A stretch of DNA of 64,000 nucleotides from Setophaga petechia (Eukaryota; Chordata; Aves; Passeriformes; Parulidae), in assembly GCA_024362935.1 (NCBI GenBank), contig JANCRA010000032.1, positions 6,437,001-6,501,000 of the forward strand, read 5' to 3'. The stretch's first letter is position 1, and each line of letters begins with the position of its first letter. The position numbers and the translations under genes were made by a program. Below, in pieces: positions 57,501 through 64,000 of the stretch. The notes under the pieces are model-generated. The model had not been told where the DNA came from. It worked only from the letters and a program-made list of their open reading frames with translations, and searched no databases.

Positions 57501-60500
57501 TCTGGAGTACCTCCAAACCAAGTACTACTGATATGTTACTGACATTTTTCTTGCTAACAGCTACACTCCTCTGCACTGAAAGTTGAGGTTTAAAAAAAAT
57601 AAACTTACCTTCTTAGAAATCTGTGTTTTTAGACGTCCCAAGTAAGTGCTTGGTAAATAAATGTTACAAGGAAGTGGAGTATAAGTGATGTGCCCTGTAT
57701 GATACTATAAACAGTCATGATTCAGTTTTAAAATTTAAGAATGTTTAGACCTCAGTGTCTGTTAAGCCTTTCATTATTTCCCAAAAATGTCTGAATTTTT
57801 GTTCTGAAATAGAAGTCAAGTTTATATAGCACAGTGCATTCATATAATAAGTAATGTGTAGCTTTTTCAGTTTCAGATTTTCCCTGTAAAAAGAGGACTT
57901 TAAATGAAAAAAACGTTGCACACATAGTCGTTCTGAGATAATCATACACATGAAAATTGAAAACTGCCTCAAACTGTAAAAATTTTGAAATGTAAAACTT
58001 ACAGTGTTTTACTGCTTGTGTCTTACTGTTTGTGCATGCACTGTTTTCAGACTCTGCACAATACAGTCTGAGAACATGGTCCTCAAAACAGAACATGCCC
58101 AGGCGTTGAGTCAGCTGACAGCCCAGAATGAAGCTCTCCGGAACAACTTCAGAGATCAGGTCAGGAACCTGCAAGAAGAGCACAGGAAGACAGTAGAGAC
58201 ACTTCAGCAGCAACTCTCCAGAGTAGAAGCTCAGCTCTTCCAACTCAAGAGTGAACCAAGCACTAGAGGTAACTTCCAGGCAGAATACAGGTTTTCATGG
58301 GTTAGTTACCAATTTGTGTACCTCAGTCTGAAACTAAAATGTGCTTACAGTGTTTGTTTCTGTAAAATCACCTGCACCTTTATCTAGGAAATCTGCAGCA
58401 TGCTGTATAAGTCCACAAGATACCAAGTCAGGAATACATCTTTGTTATTATTTACTGTTGCTTCAGAATCCTAAGGTCTTTGAATACATCCAGAGGGTAA
58501 CAAAGGTGGTGGAAGGGCAGGAAGGACTGTCCTATGAGGAGCAGCTGAGGATTCTGGGTTGGTCTAGTTTGGAGGAAAGCAGGCTGAGGCCAACCTCATG
58601 GCTGCCTTACAGATTCCTGAGTGGGGGAAGTGAGGAGGGAAGTGCTGAGCTCTTCTCCCTGGTGTTCAATGATAGGACATGTGTGACTGGTTCAGAGCTG
58701 CCATGGAGAGGGTCAGACTGGACATTAGGAAGCATTTTCTTACTGAGAGGATGGTCATCCTCTGGAACAGGCTTCCCATTGATTGATTTGATTGATGCCT
58801 GAAACAGAGGCATTTTGACAATGCCCTTGATAATGTTTAAACTTTTGACATCATCAGGCACTTGGACTAGATAATTGCTGTAGGTCACTTCCAACTGGAA
58901 CTATTCTGTTCTGGCATCTGCACCACTGATACCTATTCTGCAGTATCAGACAGATGGAGGGAAACTACTTTGAAAATATTTGGTGTTCTTGTGATGTTTC
59001 AGGTTTTGGAGCATGCTGGACATCTGCCTCAAGTATGAAGTGTAAAGCTAATGAAAAGTGTTTTGGAAGCTGTTTTAAGAATTTTATTTGTATACATGCT
59101 CTTTATTATACTATTTGATCCTGCTTCCAATTTAAGATTTTACTATCTTCAATCTCAAGTACTATTTGCTTATCTGTATAGTCACTAATCAGGATGTAGT
59201 TGGACATTTGCCAAGCAGCAGTAGCAGTTTAAGAAGTTGCTCTGTTATTACTGGAGTAGAAGGGTCATGCACACAGTAATAAAACAGAAGAATTTACACT
59301 TCCCACAGGACTGGTTGAAGCAAAAACAAATTGTTTTCCATTAAAGATATTTGTTAATCTTACAGTAACTAAAACACATCTTCAGGCAGATGTGCATGAA
59401 GGTTTCACAGTCACTGAAATAAAAATTGCCAGTCAAGTTTGGGTTTAGAACCAGACTTTGATTGGAATGGCAATTTGGAGATGAAAGGCTGTATATTGCT
59501 ATTATAAATGTTATGTGCATAGCTGGCTTTTTATTTTGGCCTCACCTTCCCAGGCATTTTGAAGACTATTTTATGTACTACTCTCAATCCCTGACAGTCA
59601 CACCTAGGAAATGGCCCTCCCAGTTTCATTCTGATATGAACATCAGCAAGTATCTTTCAGGTCCAGCTGTTTCAAATCCAGCAACGAAGAACTTGAGAGA
59701 GCGGCGCAGCACTGACCTTCCTGTGCTCGATGTGCACACTGTGGCTAGGGAAGAGGGAGAAGGTATGGAAACAACAGACACAGAGTCTGTGTCCTCAGCC
59801 AGCACCTATGTTCAGTCCTTGGAGCAGCTGCTGAACTCACCAGAAGCAAAGCCTGGTAGGTGGGATGTGGCTGTCAGAAGTGCTTGCCTACATAGGTTGC
59901 AGAAGTTCATGACCTCAAAATCTTTTAGATCATTGTGTTCTCATGCTTGTAGGTGCAAGACAAGTCTAGTCAAGTGCCACTGAGTTTACACTGTCCTGAA
60001 ATTTTGTAGGAGTTTTGTCATTAATTAAGGACTTAGAGTAGGACATTTCTATGGGTTTTAGTGATTTAAAGATGTCGAATTTCTGGGCTTTTAAAGGGAA
60101 AAGACTGGGTGAGCAAGTCAGTGAATAGTTACAGAAATTTTTGTATTCTGGATAAGTCTCTACTAGGGACAGTTAAGTGCTGATTTAACGCTGTTAGTGA
60201 AAGGATAAAATTTCTGTTTTTCTTAATGAGGCTTACTAGAACAGTACTTTACTCGTAAGTTTTTTTCCTAGGAAAGTGAATTCCAGCATGAAAAAGAATG
60301 TTTTAGGAGTCCCCAAAAACCAGAAAAATGCATGCTAGCATATAATCCTGTTTTAAAAGTCTATTGAACACTTCATGGATAAATGTTGAAAATCTCCATT
60401 TATGGGTAGGAAATAAGGAATAAGTTAAAACCAAGTATATCAAGGTACTCTAGCACTGTTTTGCCAGCCCCTTTCTAATATATAAACAGAAATAGATCAG

Positions 60501-62932
60501 AAAATACGCATGCAGCAGCAGCATTGGTGCCTGTTGAGTCTGCACTCTGACTTTGCATTAATTCTGTTCATAAGAAACTGCATTAATCAAGTTCTGATGC
60601 TAAGTTAGTATGAAGTAGATATAAGTGCTTTTTCCTTCTCTTAGTTTTCTTTTCCAAATAATTGCAGAACCATCTCAGTGGCAAGCAGATCTCAGCAAGG
60701 ATGAGCTGATTCAGAAACTAAACACAACAACTAAGAGTGCTGATCACTTGAATGAATTACTTCGTGAATCAGAAGCAACCAATGCGATCCTAATGGAACA
60801 AATAAAGGTAAGCAGACACACAAGAGATGTGAGGACAGCTCTGATTTCCATGGTCTTTTCTCAGACCACATATCTTTCAGAAAATCCCAGCGTATAAAAT
60901 TTGGTGATGTATAACTTAATTTGGGAAGAACTTTTATTGCACAGATCTAATTAGCGCTTCCAGAGTATACTTCAGTTTTTTGGGTTTTTTTCCACTACTG
61001 TTTCTAGTTGGCTGAGGGGAAGGGAGAGAGGAGTGTAGGAGTAAAAGCTACAAAAAACTTCCTGAGTTGGAAAGTTTAGTGTTTAGTAAAGGGTCTGTAC
61101 TATTTTCACTTAGATAAAAGCAGAAATTCCCAAGTAAAGCATTGTCTGGTTTCTGTTGCTGTAGCCTGTTTTAGTTGTCTTAAGTTAAAAGAAGACACAT
61201 GAACTAATGTATAAGTAGCTTTCTGAAGACATTTCTGTATGTACTAAGCTTTCTTTTGTAATATGCTTTTAAATTAATCTCATCAGATTTCAGAGCTATT
61301 TAACTGTTCCACTGTTACTACTATTTTATCACTGATATTGTATCTTTATACTGCACAAATTTTATCCCAAAAGGATATTTTTAGTCAATAAGTTATTTCT
61401 TACAACATTACCACATATTTCATTTTCACTGAATTTTTGTCCTGAATGTGTTGCTAAACATGCATTATTCTTTTTGAAGCAAGCTGCACAATTCATTTTT
61501 TAGCTCTTCAAAAGACCTTTATTCAATTACTCATTAAGTGAGGCAAGCAGTGTTACTTTTTTTTTCTCATCTGCAGCTTCTTAAGAATGAAATAAGAAGA
61601 TTGGAAAGAAATCAAGAGAGAGAAAAGTCTGTGGCTAATCTAGAATACTTGAAGAATGTTCTACTGCAGTTCATATTTCTGAAATCAGGAAGTGAGAAGG
61701 AACGGCTGCTCCCAGTTATAGACACCATGTTGCAGCTCAGCCCTGAAGAGAAGGGGAAGTTGGTTGCAATTGCCCAAGGTAGGTGGTGTTCAAAATACTG
61801 TCACAAAGAAGAGGAAAAGTGAAAAGGGAAAGGGATAGTTCTGTGCTGTCTGTTGTATAGACCTTTGAAAGAAAACAAAACTTAGTATCGTCATGCCAAT
61901 GAACTAGTCATAAAACCATTTTCTTTGTCAGAAAGTTACTATTCAGTTTTCAATAAACAGAACAAATACCATGAAATTGACATAAAATATAATTTCTTTT
62001 GAAACATTCACATTTTAGGAAGACAATGGTAAGTTGAAAATTTTAATGTGTTCATGTTTTGAGTAGAGTTTAAAAAAATTTGTCAAAATAGAGGTTTATA
62101 TAATTGATTTTTTTTGTTTGCAGGTGTTATAAACAGATAACTAAAGTGGTTCTCTCAAGGCATTACTGCAGATCTAATATTAGTTTCAATATAATACGTT
62201 TAAAAATATCTTAAAATATGCTCTTCATTGAAGAAATAAAGGAACTAGGGAAGGACATAAGAAGAGTTAGGCATTTGCAAAAAATAAACACTGGGTTTCT
62301 GTGTACAGTAGTGTTCTGTTTCTGCTTCAGATACTTTCAGCAGCATTTTTTCTCTTGAATGCTCTTTAAGGTATTGTCTCTTCTCAATGACAGTAACTGT
62401 AGCTTCTTGTACTTCATTAGCAACTGATCTATACTTTATCTTAGAATTAATATAAATAGTAAGCAACACATGTACATATCAGAACTTAAAACTTGTGAAC
62501 AAAATCACATTAAAAAGGGATGTGTTCAAGTATTGCATTCCATGATAGGCTGCATTTGGAAAAATAAGATGTAAGTTAAGTTGTTTTGACTCTCTAATGA
62601 AGACTGACTGAATTTTTCTGGAGAATGTTGATAAATTACCTTTTTCAGACATTCTTAAGTACCCAAAGTCAAGTGGATTTGGTGGTACAATCCATGTCCA
62701 TGTCAGCCCAAGAATGAATTCCTTTCTCACCAAGCTTGAGGGCAGCATTTGAAAAAGGATAAAGGCAAGAAATGGGGGCAAGGATACGTAGCCAAATGAT
62801 GCACTGCCTAATATAATAAATGTCTAACATAATATAAAGTATGTTTTTCTTCCTCCTTCAGGTGAAGAAGAGAGTACCTCACGGCCTTCTGGGTGGGCTT
62901 CGTACCTCCACAGCTGGTCAGGACTTCGATAA
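35494..62932 (+). CDS. GCC2: GRIP and coiled-coil domain-containing protein 2 (GCC185 golgin), whole gene
   Basis: A long coiled-coil tether of the trans-Golgi network. GCC185 in mammals captures vesicles on the late endosome to Golgi route (mannose 6-phosphate receptor recycling), binding RAB6/RAB9/ARL1 and CLASPs. Twenty-three coding exons join in frame to 5055 bases, 1684 aa, the length I recall for human GCC2. Exon 6 (821 codons) encodes half the protein. Landmarks are LPKEDLIKFAKKQMMLIQK near the N-terminus, heptad-rich coiled coil throughout, KQLLVKTKKELADSKQA (about 1220-1238), KNLRERRSTDLPVLD and GEGMETTDTESVSSASTY before the end, and a C-terminal GRIP domain (about 1597-1661) with Tyr1618 in NLEYLKN, the tyrosine position important in GRIP domains for Arl1 binding. 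The tail ends SGWASYLHSWSGLR. Introns are GT-AG except intron 15 (GC-AG). The promoter is a CpG island, and an in-frame ATG lies 96 bases upstream of the start chosen. No poly(A) signal was found before the window ends. Confidence 0.96.
36517..36573. repeat. TG/TA dinucleotide microsatellite
   Basis: Alternating TG (about 36519-36538) passing into about 12 TA units and then AAATATATA. It lies in GCC2 intron 1 and is likely length-variable. Confidence 0.9.
37362..37459. repeat. Long imperfect inverted repeat (hairpin) in GCC2 intron 1
   Basis: The arm ttttatatatctagatg... (from about 37374) pairs with ...catctagatatataaaa (to about 37435). The centre is tgtatgtatacatacaca, and the right arm has an extra ca-ca pair of dinucleotides. 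Outer flanks ggtgtgtatac and gtatacacc also match, extending the fold to almost 100 bases with internal bulges. Confidence 0.75.
37984..38115. repeat. T-rich GTT and GTTT simple repeats
   Basis: About seven GTT units (38003-38024), then TTTG units (about 38048-38066) and T runs. The frames here read as phenylalanine/valine or asparagine/lysine strings and are not genes. Confidence 0.85.
38470..38532 (+). CDS. GCC2: GCC2 coding exon 2 (residues 3-23)
   Basis: Acceptor tttgttgtag, donor tcaaag|gtaatc. Encodes VQDAGQEMVASSGTPGSGKS, matching the start of GCC2 (VQDG...TPGTGKSK in mammals). Confidence 0.9.
39190..39274 (+). CDS. GCC2: GCC2 coding exon 3 (residues 24-52)
   Basis: Acceptor tctttacag, donor tgtgcag|gtatct. 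Encodes LDTLPKEDLIKFAKKQMMLI, the best-conserved N-terminal block. Confidence 0.95.
40337..40404 (+). CDS. GCC2: GCC2 coding exon 4 (residues 52-74)
   Basis: Acceptor acattttaag, donor attcag|gtagga. Encodes ELEKEIEELRSKAATAGADD. Confidence 0.93.
40650..40992 (+). mobile_element. CR1 LINE 3'-end fragment in GCC2 intron 4
   Basis: Contains ggtacttgaagggagcttat, gaaacattggaaaaggttg, caggggggttagactagatg and the terminal actattctgtgactcta. Sense-strand CR1 3' end, with internal deletions. Confidence 0.85.
41529..41633 (+). CDS. GCC2: GCC2 coding exon 5 (residues 75-109)
   Basis: Acceptor taatattag, donor gcagag|gtactg. Encodes ALTERLDVVLLEKAESQQQC and IALKKENVQIKQEAE. Confidence 0.94.
42013..42038. 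repeat. Perfect inverted repeat in GCC2 intron 5, 11-bp arms
   Basis: attgagattat (42013-42023), loop atca, then exact reverse complement ataatctcaat (42028-42038). AT-rich intron DNA; the meaning is unknown. Confidence 0.8.
42423..44885 (+). CDS. GCC2: GCC2 coding exon 6, giant coiled-coil exon (residues 110-930)
   Basis: A 2463-base uninterrupted frame bounded by acceptor tttctttag and donor ctaaag|gttata. Rich in E, K, Q, L with heptad spacing over its whole length. Blocks shared with mammalian GCC2 include FHEREDLDFKINELQL, HQREISELNETLVS, ELGESAGKISQELESMKQQQ and ASDVSQLQQKLRAAF. Several stretches between them are more diverged, as expected for coiled-coil rods. Confidence 0.97.
45509..45578 (+). 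CDS. GCC2: GCC2 coding exon 7 (residues 931-953)
   Basis: Acceptor taatacag, donor aaattg|gtatct. Encodes NLMETMTEKTNEQSSVAELQ and EKI. Poorly conserved part; placement rests on frame and splice sites. Confidence 0.85.
46297..46397 (+). CDS. GCC2: GCC2 coding exon 8 (residues 954-987)
   Basis: Acceptor tttcttttag, donor aaagag|gtatcc. Encodes GEKLNKIKVVAVKAKKELDA and SRKE, a conserved golgin block. Confidence 0.94.
46478..46576 (+). CDS. GCC2: GCC2 coding exon 9 (residues 988-1020)
   Basis: Acceptor tttttaataag, donor tataag|gtaaga. Encodes VQTLKEELELVRSEKDQLSA and SMKDVIQGAESYK. Confidence 0.94.
46920..47470 (+). mobile_element. CR1 LINE fragment in GCC2 intron 9 (first of two)
   Basis: Starts with a piece of CR1 reverse-transcriptase sequence (cttgaagcacatctctgggc), then jumps to the 3' region (ggatgtttagattggatatt, caatgatcttaaaggtcatc, aaatggttctgtgaca). 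The middle is deleted. It differs from the 40.65 kb copy, suggesting another CR1 subfamily. Confidence 0.8.
47535..47945 (+). mobile_element. CR1 LINE fragment in GCC2 intron 9 (second of two)
   Basis: A second sense-strand CR1 3' region directly after the first: agtcttccagtacctacaaa, tttggaataggctgcttagt, gagcaacctggtctca and terminal actgaattattctagaat. The 71-codon frame within it is a remnant of CR1 ORF2. Confidence 0.8.
48131..48250 (+). CDS. GCC2: GCC2 coding exon 10 (residues 1021-1060)
   Basis: Acceptor tatgtgttaag, donor gagcag|gtcagt. Encodes NLLMEYDKQGEQLDSEKGRA and NNLERQIEDLTRQLQ. Confidence 0.94.
49635..49799 (+). CDS. GCC2: GCC2 coding exon 11 (residues 1061-1115)
   Basis: Acceptor ctaatttcag, donor acaaag|gtagta. 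Encodes SANEDLLARVETVQNNAKLL, then EAQILEIQRAKAKADKELEA. Confidence 0.95.
50183..50287 (+). CDS. GCC2: GCC2 coding exon 12 (residues 1116-1150)
   Basis: Acceptor taaatttcag, donor agaaag|gtagag. Encodes MEELQMQLQKEKKHLQKTMQ and ELELARK. Confidence 0.95.
50853..51015 (+). CDS. GCC2: GCC2 coding exon 13 (residues 1151-1204)
   Basis: Acceptor taccttgcag, donor gaaataa|gtgagt (phase 1). Encodes MDMEIADYERLVKELNQKIT and IEDLEQETGIQKQKQEALQE. Confidence 0.95.
51557..51657 (+). CDS. GCC2: GCC2 coding exon 14 (residues 1205-1238)
   Basis: Acceptor tgccttag, donor caagct|gtaagt. Encodes SLQSTMQQDEERNAKIKQLL and VKTKKELADSKQA. Confidence 0.95.
51789..51866 (+). CDS. GCC2: GCC2 coding exon 15 (residues 1239-1264), GC donor
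   Basis: Acceptor tcttgcag. Encodes ENDHLMLQASLKGELEASQQ, then QQVEAYK. The exon ends tataag followed by gcaaga, a GC-type donor with otherwise perfect consensus (AAG|GCAAGA). No GT is available at this border, and the known protein continues with the next exon's IQ. Confidence 0.92.
51867..51868 (+). other. GCC2: Non-canonical GC splice donor (GC-AG intron 15 of GCC2)
   Basis: Intron 15 (51867-52544) begins GCAAGA and ends gttgcag. GC-AG introns make up under about 1% of vertebrate introns, are spliced by the major spliceosome, and usually have a strong remaining donor, as here. Confidence 0.85.
52545..52682 (+). CDS. GCC2: GCC2 coding exon 16 (residues 1265-1310)
   Basis: Acceptor gactgttgcag, donor gcccag|gtattc. 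Encodes IQVAVLTSEKHKAQEQLRTS and IATLQEECRAAQ. Confidence 0.95.
52683..54680 (+). other. GCC2: GCC2 intron 16
   Basis: A 2.0 kb intron of AT-rich unique-looking sequence. I see no repeat body, coding frame or RNA gene in it. Confidence 0.7.
54681..54802 (+). CDS. GCC2: GCC2 coding exon 17 (residues 1311-1350)
   Basis: Acceptor tgtgtgacag, donor caagaaag|gtaaaa (phase 2). Encodes AEQASVTSEFESYKVRVHNV and LKQQKNKSIARTESEGAKQE. Confidence 0.95.
55500..55514 (+). promoter_or_regulatory. CTCF-like motif in a CpG-rich patch of GCC2 intron 17
   Basis: CCACCAGAGGGCGAC is very close to the vertebrate CTCF core (CCASYAGRKGGCRS). It lies in a patch (55425-55560) with several CpGs (gacgcagacccgc, agtcggtgccgg) that stands out from AT-rich intron DNA. 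Binding is inferred from the motif only. Confidence 0.5.
56365..56541 (+). CDS. GCC2: GCC2 coding exon 18 (residues 1351-1409)
   Basis: Acceptor catgtgtag, donor gtgaaaa|gtatgg (phase 2). Encodes EQLEMVIDQLKVKLQDAQHN and LQSEHDTLLERHNKMLQETV. Confidence 0.95.
58051..58268 (+). CDS. GCC2: GCC2 coding exon 19 (residues 1410-1482)
   Basis: Acceptor actgttttcag, donor actagag|gtaact (phase 1). Encodes LCTIQSENMVLKTEHAQALS and VRNLQEEHRKTVETLQQQLS, ending the main coiled coil. Confidence 0.95.
58470..58915 (+). mobile_element. CR1 LINE fragment in GCC2 intron 19
   Basis: Sense-strand CR1 3' region: gaatacatccagagggtaac, agactggacattaggaagca, ctctggaacaggcttccc, gtaggtcacttccaactgga and terminal actattctgttctgg. 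Frames here are ORF2 remnants. Confidence 0.8.
59661..59855 (+). CDS. GCC2: GCC2 coding exon 20 (residues 1483-1547)
   Basis: Acceptor atctttcag, donor aagcctg|gtaggt. Encodes KNLRERRSTDLPVLDVHTVA and GMETTDTESVSSASTYVQSL, a serine/threonine-rich linker between the rod and the GRIP region. Confidence 0.95.
60668..60807 (+). CDS. GCC2: GCC2 coding exon 21 (residues 1548-1594)
   Basis: Acceptor aaataattgcag, donor ataaag|gtaagc. Encodes LIQKLNTTTKSADHLNELLR and ESEATNAILMEQIK, the coiled coil leading into the GRIP domain. Confidence 0.95.
61577..61778 (+). CDS. GCC2: GCC2 coding exon 22, GRIP domain (residues 1595-1661)
   Basis: Acceptor tcatctgcag, donor cccaag|gtaggt. Encodes the GRIP domain: RRLERNQEREKSVANLEYLK (with Tyr1618), NVLLQFIFLKSGSEKERLLP and TMLQLSPEEKGKLVAIAQ. 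GRIP domains dimerise and bring golgins to the trans-Golgi through Arl1/Rab6. Confidence 0.97.
62862..62932 (+). CDS. GCC2: GCC2 coding exon 23 (residues 1662-1684, stop)
   Basis: Acceptor ctccttcag. Encodes GEEESTSRPSGWASYLHSWS and GLR, then TAA at 62930. The SGWASYLHSWSGLR tail is the known GCC2 C-terminus. Confidence 0.96.
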
Positions 62933-64000
62933 AACAGCGGAAACACTGAATCTTTAAAAACATTCCACAACTGCAAAACTGAGAAATCTTACTGTAGATC
63001 TGTTGGTGTTCTATCATTGAACTACAGGGTTTTATTTTTGTGTGGTTTTTTTTCAGCTTTTTAGGCTCCACTAAGAAAGAAGCCTGCAGTAGCTCTGAAA
63101 GATGGTCCTATGTTGTGCTCTGGCAGCAGTGAACTATTTTTCTTGTAAATGTTAAAACAGCTAATAAGAACTATGAGAAGTGACAAATTCATTGCATATA
63201 GTTTGGACACAGAATTTGTCAACCTGTGATTGTTCTTTTGATATCAGTTTAAAAGTTTGACCTTATATTAACTGGAATAACTAGAGTTTAGATTTTAAGC
63301 ATTTAAAAGTGGTTACAGTTGCTTTTACATATCACTGTCAGCTAGCTAATCTATATGGTTAGTGTTACTCTCTGCACATTTAAGAAATTTAAAATTATTT
63401 CCTCTCTTGTGAAGGCTACAAAATGTAAGATAACTAAGAAACAGAAAGGGCATTTTCTGCTTTAAAGTTGTTGTATTTCTTAAATTATTTTGCTCTTGCA
63501 GAACATGAAGGCACCAGTTCACAAAATGTAGAGGGTGCAAAAATCTGTATGAAATACAGTGCTTGTCATACCTGGGCATGGTACTATAGTAGAGATTAAT
63601 GGCATCTATGGAAGCCTTAGGATAGTACTCCAAAACTCAGAGGTCCTAAGTGAGTGAAGCTTTGTGAGAAAGAGCTTAAACTAGGGCTTTTTAATCTGAG
63701 GTTGGAAGTTTGTTGAAAAGACCAGGAAAAAATGTTCCATTATGGTAACAATGTCTGTAATTGGATGACAAGACTACTCATACTGACTTAGTCATAGTGA
63801 AGACACTAAAGAAGGAATCTGAGCCCACTGGTCAGACTCCTAACATTAACCTCTGAGAGAAAAGAATGAAGCTTCTGTCAATAGATGCATTTTTTAAATG
63901 TTCTAATGATTGAAGATCATATTCTCTCTATTGTTTATGTACATTGTTTGCACAGATATTTGCACAGATGAGATGGTCTCTGTTCCAGGTTACTCAACAG
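62933..64000 (+). other. GCC2: GCC2 3' UTR and flank, no poly(A) signal seen
   Basis: AT-rich DNA after the stop codon. I found no AATAAA to the end of the window, so the 3' UTR may run past 64000 or use a variant signal. No other gene is visible. LIMS1 is the expected next gene by synteny. Confidence 0.55.

Noticed and set aside
57752..58243. 163-codon frame on the - strand
   Set aside because: Its N-terminal half is antisense to GCC2 exon 19, and the rest is intron with no domain.

Overview
This is a stretch of vertebrate nuclear DNA, almost certainly from a bird. It is AT-rich, with small exons split by GT-AG introns. The interspersed repeats are CR1 LINE fragments, whose 3' ends carry the ATTCTATGATTCTATGA-type tail, and avian-style retroviral LTR pieces. 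Two protein-coding genes are readable, both on the + strand: a cytosolic sulfotransferase of the SULT1C group (coding 22465-28030, 7 coding exons, 305 aa) and GCC2/GCC185, the trans-Golgi GRIP-domain golgin (coding 35494-62932, 23 coding exons, 1684 aa). SULT1C genes next to GCC2 is the known vertebrate order (in human, SULT1C3/C2/C4 then GCC2 on 2q12), so synteny supports both calls. I cannot name the species.

Layout. 1-18.3 kb is intergenic. It holds a decayed LTR piece at the left edge, simple repeats (a 19-A run, a 29-G run, a 21-T run), two short telomere-like blocks at 16.53 kb and a CTCF-like motif at 17.45 kb, but no gene I can support. 18.3-21.2 kb is a nest of old mobile DNA: an ERV LTR followed by a lysine-tRNA-type primer-binding site, a long broken CR1 ORF2 remnant, and a second LTR piece. 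22.5-28.3 kb is SULT1C with a poly(A) signal 220 bases after the stop. 28.3-34.7 kb is intergenic. A minus-strand CR1 (34.73-35.08 kb) abuts a CpG island (35.1-35.9 kb) that contains the GCC2 start. GCC2 then fills the window to 62.9 kb, followed by 3' UTR or flank to the end. All splice junctions deduced join in frame. One GCC2 intron (intron 15) uses a GC donor instead of GT.

The two genes have no shared pathway. SULT1C conjugates sulfate from PAPS to small molecules in the cytosol, and GCC2 tethers transport vesicles at the trans-Golgi. They are neighbours by ancestry, not by operon-like logic. I found no sign of a previously undescribed system. The most useful second looks are two substitutions in PAPS-binding motifs of the sulfotransferase, the GC-AG intron, an in-frame upstream ATG in GCC2, two CTCF-like motifs, and several strong inverted repeats.
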